From positions 1-64,000 of the forward strand of contig NCGX01000004.1 of assembly GCA_002256995.1 (NCBI GenBank): a stretch of 64,000 bases of DNA, in the 5' to 3' direction. The DNA is from Hydrogenophilales bacterium 16-64-40 (lineage in GTDB: Bacteria; Pseudomonadota; Gammaproteobacteria; Burkholderiales; Thiobacillaceae). The stretch's first letter is position 1. Every line of letters begins with the position of its first letter. The translations under genes were made by a program, and so were the position numbers. Below the pieces are notes generated by a model that was not told the origin of the DNA, searched no databases, and saw nothing but the letters and a program-made list of their open reading frames with translations. This document shows, piece by piece, positions 58,681 to 64,000 of the stretch.

Positions 58681-59933
58681 TGGCTGAAATCCGGAACTAC
58701 ACGATGAACTTCGGCCCGCAGCATCCAGCCGCACACGGTGTGCTGCGCCTGGTGCTGGAGCTCGACGGCGAGGTGATCCAACGCGCCGACCCGCACATCG
58801 GCCTGTTGCATCGCGCCACCGAGAAGCTGGCCGAGCATAAGACCTACCTGCAGTCGGTACCCTACATGGACCGCCTTGACTACGTGTCGATGATGGTCAA
58901 CGAGCACGCCTACGTGATGGCGATCGAGAAGCTGCTGCAGATCGATGTCCCCGAGCGCGCGCAATACATCCGTGTGATGTTCGACGAAATCACTCGTGTG
59001 CTCAACCACCTGTTGTGGCTGGGTGCGCATGCGCTCGACGTCGGCGCGATGACGGTTTTCCTGTATGCCTTCCGCGAGCGTGAGGACCTGATGGACTGCT
59101 ACGAGGCGGTCTCCGGTGCGCGCCTGCACGCGGCCTACTACCGTCCCGGCGGCGTTTACCGCGACCTACCCGACACGATGCCGCAGTATGCGGCGCAGCA
59201 CACCCGCAACGAAGCGACCATGAAGTCGATGAACGCCAACCGCCAGGGATCGCTGCTCGACTTCATCGAGGATTTCACCCAGCGTTTCCCGACCTATGTC
59301 GACGAATACGAGACGCTGCTGACCGACAACCGCATCTGGAAGCAGCGCACCGTCGGCATCGGCGTGGTGTCGCCCGAGCGCGCCAAGGCGCTGGGCTTCA
59401 CCGGCCCGATGCTGCGCGGCTCCGGCGTCGAGTGGGACCTGCGCAAGAAGCAGCCTTATGAAGTCTACGACCGCATGGATTTCGATATTCCGGTGGGCAC
59501 CAATGGCGATTGCTACGACCGCTACCTGGTACGCATCGAGGAAATGCGGCAGTCCAACCGCATCATCAAGCAGTGCGTCGACTGGCTGCGCAAGCATCCG
59601 GGCCCGGTCATCGTCGAGAACCACAAGGTCGCGCCGCCGTCGCGGATCGACATGAAGCAGAACATGGAAGAGTTGATCCACCACTTCAAGCTCTTCACGG
59701 AAGGGATGCATGTGCCGGCGGGCGAAGCCTATGTCGGGGTGGAACACCCCAAAGGCGAGTTCGGCATTTATCTGGTGTCGGACGGCGCCAACAAACCCTA
59801 TCGTCTGAAAATCCGCGCGCCGGGCTATGCACATCTGTCGGCGCTCGACGAAATGAGCCGTGGCCACATGATTGCCGACGTCGTCGCCATCATCGGCACG
59901 CAGGATATTGTTTTCGGGGAGATCGACCGCTGA
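58680..59933 (+). CDS. nuoD: NADH-quinone oxidoreductase subunit D
   Basis: A 417-aa 49-kDa subunit that forms the quinone-binding site with NuoB. Signatures: [21 protein letters not shown] near the start (key part), [18 protein letters not shown] and [15 protein letters not shown] [11 protein letters not shown]; near the end [23 protein letters not shown]. Starts one base before the end of nuoC. Confidence 0.98.
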   Translation: MAEIRNYTMNFGPQHPAAHGVLRLVLELDGEVIQRADPHIGLLHRATEKLAEHKTYLQSVPYMDRLDYVSMMVNEHAYVMAIEKLLQIDVPERAQYIRVMFDEITRVLNHLLWLGAHALDVGAMTVFLYAFREREDLMDCYEAVSGARLHAAYYRPGGVYRDLPDTMPQYAAQHTRNEATMKSMNANRQGSLLDFIEDFTQRFPTYVDEYETLLTDNRIWKQRTVGIGVVSPERAKALGFTGPMLRGSGVEWDLRKKQPYEVYDRMDFDIPVGTNGDCYDRYLVRIEEMRQSNRIIKQCVDWLRKHPGPVIVENHKVAPPSRIDMKQNMEELIHHFKLFTEGMHVPAGEAYVGVEHPKGEFGIYLVSDGANKPYRLKIRAPGYAHLSALDEMSRGHMIADVVAIIGTQDIVFGEIDR

Positions 59934-60406
59934 TGTTGTCTGCAGAATCACTCGCGTTGATCGACGCCGAAGTCGCCAAATACCCGGCCGACCAAAAGCA
60001 GTCCGCCGTGATGGGCGCGCTGCGCATCGCGCAGCTGGAAAAAGGCTGGCTCAAGCCCGAGACCGTTGAATACGTTGCGGCCTATCTCGATATGCCCGCG
60101 ATTGCCGCGTATGAGGTCGCCACCTTTTACAACATGTACGACACCCAGCCGGTGGGGCGGCACAAGATCACCCTGTGCACCAATCTGCCGTGCGCACTGA
60201 TGGGGGCGAACAAGATTGCCGCGCACCTCAAGGACAAGCTCGGCATCGGCTTCGGCGAAACCACCGAGGACGGCCGCTACACGCTGAAGGAAGGCGAGTG
60301 CATGGGTGCCTGCGGCGATGCGCCGATGTGCCTGCACAACAACCATGCCATGCACACGCATCTCACCCCCGAGAAAGTGGACGAATTGCTGGACGAACTG
60401 AAATGA
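59933..60406 (+). CDS. nuoE: NADH-quinone oxidoreductase subunit E
   Basis: A 157-aa 24-kDa subunit with a thioredoxin-like [2Fe-2S] cluster. Cysteines lie in [10 protein letters not shown] (about 83 and 88) and [11 protein letters not shown] (about 124-128). The N-terminal helical domain starts [18 protein letters not shown]. Overlaps nuoD by one base and nuoF by four. Confidence 0.97.
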   Translation: MLSAESLALIDAEVAKYPADQKQSAVMGALRIAQLEKGWLKPETVEYVAAYLDMPAIAAYEVATFYNMYDTQPVGRHKITLCTNLPCALMGANKIAAHLKDKLGIGFGETTEDGRYTLKEGECMGACGDAPMCLHNNHAMHTHLTPEKVDELLDELK

Positions 60407-61695
60407 GCCTGCTGACGCCCAGCCCACACGTCTGCAGCTGGACGCAGGCACTCGACAACCCGGGTTCGCTCGCGACCTATGTTGCCAACGGCGGCTATCA
60501 GGCGCTGCGCCGCGTGATCACCGAACAGGTGTCCGGCGACGACATCATCGCCGAACTCAAGACCAGCGCGCTGCGCGGGCGCGGCGGCGCGGGCTTCCCT
60601 ACGGGCCTCAAGTGGAGCTTCATGCCGCGTGCGTTCGCCGGCGACAAGTACATCGTCTGCAACAGCGACGAGGGCGAACCGGGCACCTTCAAGGATCGCG
60701 ACATCCTGCGCTACAACCCGCACCAGCTGATTGAGGGCATGGCGATCGCCGGCTACGTGCTGGGCGCGCGCGTCGGCTACAACTATATCCACGGCGAGAT
60801 TTTCGATTGCTACCAGATCTTCGAGGCCGCGCTGAAGGAAGCGCGTGACGCCGGCTACCTGGGCGACAAGCTGTTCGGCACCGACTTCTGCTTCCAGCTG
60901 CATGCGCATGCCGGTTATGGTGCCTATATCTGCGGCGAGGAAACCGCGCTGCTCGAATCCATCGAAGGCAAAAAGGGCCAGCCGCGCTTCAAGCCACCGT
61001 TTCCGGCGAGCTTCGGCCTGTATGGCAAGCCCACGACCATCAACAATACCGAGACGCTGGCGAGCGTGCCCTGGATCATGCAGCACGGCGGCCAGGCCTT
61101 TCTTGAGCTGGGCAAACCCAACAACGGCGGTTCCAAGCTGTTCTCGGTGTCGGGCCACGTCAACAAGCCGGGCAACTTCGAGGTGCCGCTCGGCACGCCG
61201 TTCTCCGAGCTGCTGGAAATGGCGGGCGGGGTACGCACAGGCCATCAATTGAAGGCCGTGATTCCCGGCGGCTCGTCGGCGCCGGTACTGCCGGCCGGCA
61301 TCATGATGGACTGCACCATGGACTTCGACTCCATCGCCAAGGCGGGCTCGATGCTGGGCTCGGGCGCGGTCATCGTCATGGACGAAACCGTCTGCATGGT
61401 GCGTGCGCTGGAGCGCTTATCCTATTTCTACCACGAGGAATCGTGCGGCCAGTGCACGCCATGCCGCGAGGGGACCGGCTGGATGTACCGCATCATCCAC
61501 CGCATTGAACACGGGCAGGGCAGGCCGGAAGACCTGGAGCTGCTCAACAGTGTGGCGGGGCGAATTGGCGGCCACACTATCTGCGCGCTGGGCGACGCGG
61601 CAGCGATGCCGGTGCAAAGCTTCCTCAAGCATTTTGGCCACGAGTTCGAGCACCACGTCGAACACAAGCGCTGCATGGACGGAACGGAGCAGTAA
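60403..61695 (+). CDS. nuoF: NADH-quinone oxidoreductase subunit F
   Basis: A 430-aa 51-kDa subunit that binds NADH and [16 protein letters not shown] is the NADH site, [16 protein letters not shown] the FMN site, and [12 protein letters not shown] with a later Cys binds the N3 [4Fe-4S] cluster. It receives electrons from NADH and passes them to NuoG. Overlaps nuoE by four bases. Confidence 0.98.
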   Translation: MSLLTPSPHVCSWTQALDNPGSLATYVANGGYQALRRVITEQVSGDDIIAELKTSALRGRGGAGFPTGLKWSFMPRAFAGDKYIVCNSDEGEPGTFKDRDILRYNPHQLIEGMAIAGYVLGARVGYNYIHGEIFDCYQIFEAALKEARDAGYLGDKLFGTDFCFQLHAHAGYGAYICGEETALLESIEGKKGQPRFKPPFPASFGLYGKPTTINNTETLASVPWIMQHGGQAFLELGKPNNGGSKLFSVSGHVNKPGNFEVPLGTPFSELLEMAGGVRTGHQLKAVIPGGSSAPVLPAGIMMDCTMDFDSIAKAGSMLGSGAVIVMDETVCMVRALERLSYFYHEESCGQCTPCREGTGWMYRIIHRIEHGQGRPEDLELLNSVAGRIGGHTICALGDAAAMPVQSFLKHFGHEFEHHVEHKRCMDGTEQ

Positions 61696-61697
61696 GG

Positions 61698-64000
61698 ATG
61701 GCCACGCTCAATATCGAAATCGACGGCCGCACGCTTCAGGTCGAAAGCGGCGACACCATCATGGACGCGGCGAATCAGGCCGGCATCGCGATCCCGCATT
61801 TCTGTTATCACAAGAAACTGTCGATCGCCGCCAACTGCCGCATGTGCCTGGTGCAGGTTGAAAAGGCGCCAAAGCCGCTGCCGGCCTGCGCCACCCCGGT
61901 CACCGACGGCATGAAGGTGCAGACCCGATCGGAATATGCGATCAATGCACAGAAGAGCGTGATGGAATTCCTGCTCATCAACCATCCGCTCGACTGCCCG
62001 ATCTGCGACCAGGGCGGCGAATGCACCCTGCAGGATCTGGCGGTGGGCTACGGCGGCTCGTCGTCGCGCTACCAGGAAATCAAGCGCGTGGTGCGCGAGA
62101 AAAACCTCGGCCCGCTGATTGCCACCGACATGACGCGCTGCATCCACTGCAGCCGTTGCGTGCGCTTCGGCCAGGAAATCGCCGGCGTGATGGAACTCGG
62201 CATGGCCGGGCGCGGCGAGCATGTCGAAGTGATGCCGTTCCTGGAAAACCAGGTGGCGTCCGAACTGTCCGGCAACGTCATCGACCTGTGCCCGGTCGGC
62301 GCGCTGACCAGCAAGCCCTTCCGCTACTCCGCTCGCACCTGGGAGCTGTCGCGCCGCCCCTCGATCAGCCCGCACGACAGCCTCGGTTCCAACCTTGAAG
62401 TCCACGTCAAGGACAACAAGGTCATGCGTGTGCTGCCGCGCGAGAACGAGGACGTCAACGAATGCTGGCTGGCCGACCGCGACCGCTTTTCCTATGAGGG
62501 CCTCAACACGGCCGAGCGCCTGACCCAGCCGATGGTCAAGCACGAGGGCCAGTGGGTGGAAACCACCTGGCAGGCGGCGCTCGAGCTGGTCGCTAACAAA
62601 TTGAAAGCCATTCCGGCCGAGCAGATTGGTGCACTGTCGACGCCCTACCGTCCGGCGGAAGAGCTCTTCCTGCTGCAGAAGCTGATGCGTGGCATGGGCA
62701 GCGGCAACGTCGACCACCGTCTGCGGCAGTCGGACTTTTCACTCGACGACAAGGCGCATGGCGGCTTCTGGCTGGGGATGCCCGTGACCTACATGTCGCG
62801 CCTGAACCGCATGCTGGTGGTGGGTTCCAATCTGCGCAAGGACCATCCGTTGATGGCCCATCGCATCCGCGAGTCGGTTCGCTGGTCCGGCGAACTCAAC
62901 CTCATCAACGCAGCGGAAGACGAATTCCTCGGCAAGGTGCATGCCAAGCGCATCGTCGCGCCGTCACAGCTTGCCGCTGCGCTGGCCGGCGTGTGCCGTG
63001 CGCTGGCCGAACTGAAGAATCTGCCGCTGCCCGTCCTTGCCGCACACGGTGTCGTCGATGACACCGCGAGGAAGATGGCCGCGAGCCTCGCCGGCGGTGA
63101 GACCCGCGCGGTCTTCCTCGGCAACATGGCGCAGCATCATTCCAGCTACGGACAGATACACGCGCTGGCGCAGGAAGTATCGAAGCTTGCCGGCGCGAGT
63201 TTTGGTGTGCTGGGCGAGGCCGCCAACAGCGTCGGGGCGGTGGCGGTTGGCGCGATCCCGGGCTGTGGCCCGCTCGGGCAGCCAGCCGTCAAGGGGCTGA
63301 ACGCGCAGCAGATGCTGGCCAATCCCATGCGTGCCTACCTGCTGCTGGGAGTCGAAGCCGAACTCGATACCCACGACCCGGTGTCGTCGATGGCCAGCAT
63401 CAATGCCGCCGAATTCGTCGTGGTGATGTCGCCCTATAAAGGCAAGTCGCTCGACTACGCCGACGTGCTGTTGCCGATTGCGCCGTGGACCGAAACCTCG
63501 GGCACCTTCATCAATACCGAAGGCCGCGTGCAGAGCTTCAGCGCCGTGGTCAAGCCGATCGGCGAAACCCGCCCGGCGTGGAAGGTGCTGCGCGTGCTGG
63601 GCAACCTGCTGGGACTGGCAGGTTTCGATCACAACGACTCGAAGGACGTGCTGCGCGACGCGATCGGCGATACCCCGACAGGCAACGTGCAGGCCTTCCT
63701 AAATAATGAAGTCAGCGGCGTGACGGTGGCGCCGCCCCAGACGCATGAAGGCCTGGAGCGTGTCGCCGAGGTGCCGATTTACCAGACCGACGCCGTGGTG
63801 CGCCGCTCCCCCTCGCTGCAGATGACCCAGGATGCCGCATTGCCTGTGGCGCGCATGCACAGCCGCCTGATCGCGAAGCTGGGCCTCACGGAAAACGGCC
63901 GCGTCTCGGTGCGCCAGACGGCTTGCGCGCTGACCCTGAAGGTGCAACGTGACGACCTGCTGCCCGATACCTGCGTGCGCATCCCCAGCGGTCATCCGCT
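61698..64000 (+). CDS. nuoG: NADH-quinone oxidoreductase subunit G (cut by window edge)
   Basis: About 767 residues are visible with no stop before the right edge. The N-terminus is a [2Fe-2S] ferredoxin domain (CYHKKLSIAANCRMC and a Cys in LPAC). It is followed by a His-Cys-ligated cluster (HPLDCPICDQGGECTLQD) and the CIHCSRCVRFGQE / CPVGAL cluster. The molybdopterin-like domain follows, without molybdenum ligands as usual for complex I. ATG two bases after the nuoF stop, with AAGG just upstream. The family is about 770-900 aa, so little is missing. Confidence 0.97.
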   Translation, partial: MATLNIEIDGRTLQVESGDTIMDAANQAGIAIPHFCYHKKLSIAANCRMCLVQVEKAPKPLPACATPVTDGMKVQTRSEYAINAQKSVMEFLLINHPLDCPICDQGGECTLQDLAVGYGGSSSRYQEIKRVVREKNLGPLIATDMTRCIHCSRCVRFGQEIAGVMELGMAGRGEHVEVMPFLENQVASELSGNVIDLCPVGALTSKPFRYSARTWELSRRPSISPHDSLGSNLEVHVKDNKVMRVLPRENEDVNECWLADRDRFSYEGLNTAERLTQPMVKHEGQWVETTWQAALELVANKLKAIPAEQIGALSTPYRPAEELFLLQKLMRGMGSGNVDHRLRQSDFSLDDKAHGGFWLGMPVTYMSRLNRMLVVGSNLRKDHPLMAHRIRESVRWSGELNLINAAEDEFLGKVHAKRIVAPSQLAAALAGVCRALAELKNLPLPVLAAHGVVDDTARKMAASLAGGETRAVFLGNMAQHHSSYGQIHALAQEVSKLAGASFGVLGEAANSVGAVAVGAIPGCGPLGQPAVKGLNAQQMLANPMRAYLLLGVEAELDTHDPVSSMASINAAEFVVVMSPYKGKSLDYADVLLPIAPWTETSGTFINTEGRVQSFSAVVKPIGETRPAWKVLRVLGNLLGLAGFDHNDSKDVLRDAIGDTPTGNVQAFLNNEVSGVTVAPPQTHEGLERVAEVPIYQTDAVVRRSPSLQMTQDAALPVARMHSRLIAKLGLTENGRVSVRQTACALTLKVQRDDLLPDTCVRIPSGHP

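Overview
The window looks like a chromosomal segment of a GC-rich betaproteobacterium. Gene content and order (greA / DUF4149 / yhbY / rlmE / ftsH / folP / glmM; pstSCAB; tpiA / secG / tRNA-Leu / nuoABCDEFG) and protein flavour resemble Thiobacillus and related Nitrosomonadales. That placement is inferred from synteny only. Most of the window is core housekeeping. No rRNA, CRISPR array or prophage was seen, and there is one tRNA. No gene-free stretch exceeds 300 bases.

Left edge (1-410): the end of an IS3-family element, with the first codons of its OrfA, is inserted into the start of a ParA-like ATPase gene. This short stretch is poorer in GC than its surroundings. Next come htpG (convincing sigma-32 promoter, strong terminator), a REP/REPIN-type inverted pair and a DUF1059 protein.

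Phosphate-related block (2.9-9.2 kb): a metallophosphoesterase and a GT4 glycosyltransferase overlap by 4 bases and resemble the PlcP-Agt lipid-remodelling pair. Then come ppk1, a divergent CYTH-CHAD protein and SixA. A perfect 18-base Pho box pointing at ppk1 covers the start codon of the CYTH-CHAD gene. A second Pho box precedes pstSCAB at 51.9 kb.

Flagellar-type export block (9.4-16.7 kb): fliF-G-H-I-J, an unrecognised 154-aa gene, then fliO-P-Q-R, mostly with 4-base overlaps. FliE, K, L, M and N are absent from this run. FliF lacks the large RBM3 beta-collar insertion and FliG lacks several usual motifs, so this is an atypical flagellum or a flagellar-like secretion machine.

16.8-31.7 kb: zwf, dapA, bamC, an MBL-fold hydrolase, a RhlE-type helicase and DUF3301. 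A redox/stress region follows, with msrB, a flavin reductase and a second MBL enzyme on one strand, and rubrerythrin, an Hdr-like Fe-S protein and DUF3501 on the other. A 15-base palindrome lies between the two operons, and a 13/15 copy precedes ftsH. Then come cfa, lysR/azoR and pirin.

31.8-41.2 kb: a P-type ATPase, a CDF transporter, a TRIC-like channel, a CNP1-like protein, proB, a histidine phosphatase with a BtuF-like protein, fur, bamE, dapB and a glutaredoxin.

41.2-64 kb: carAB behind a near-consensus promoter and an attenuator-like hairpin, greA, DUF4149, yhbY, rlmE, ftsH, folP, glmM, pstSCAB, tpiA, secG, tRNA-Leu(GAG) and nuoA-G. nuoG runs off the right edge.
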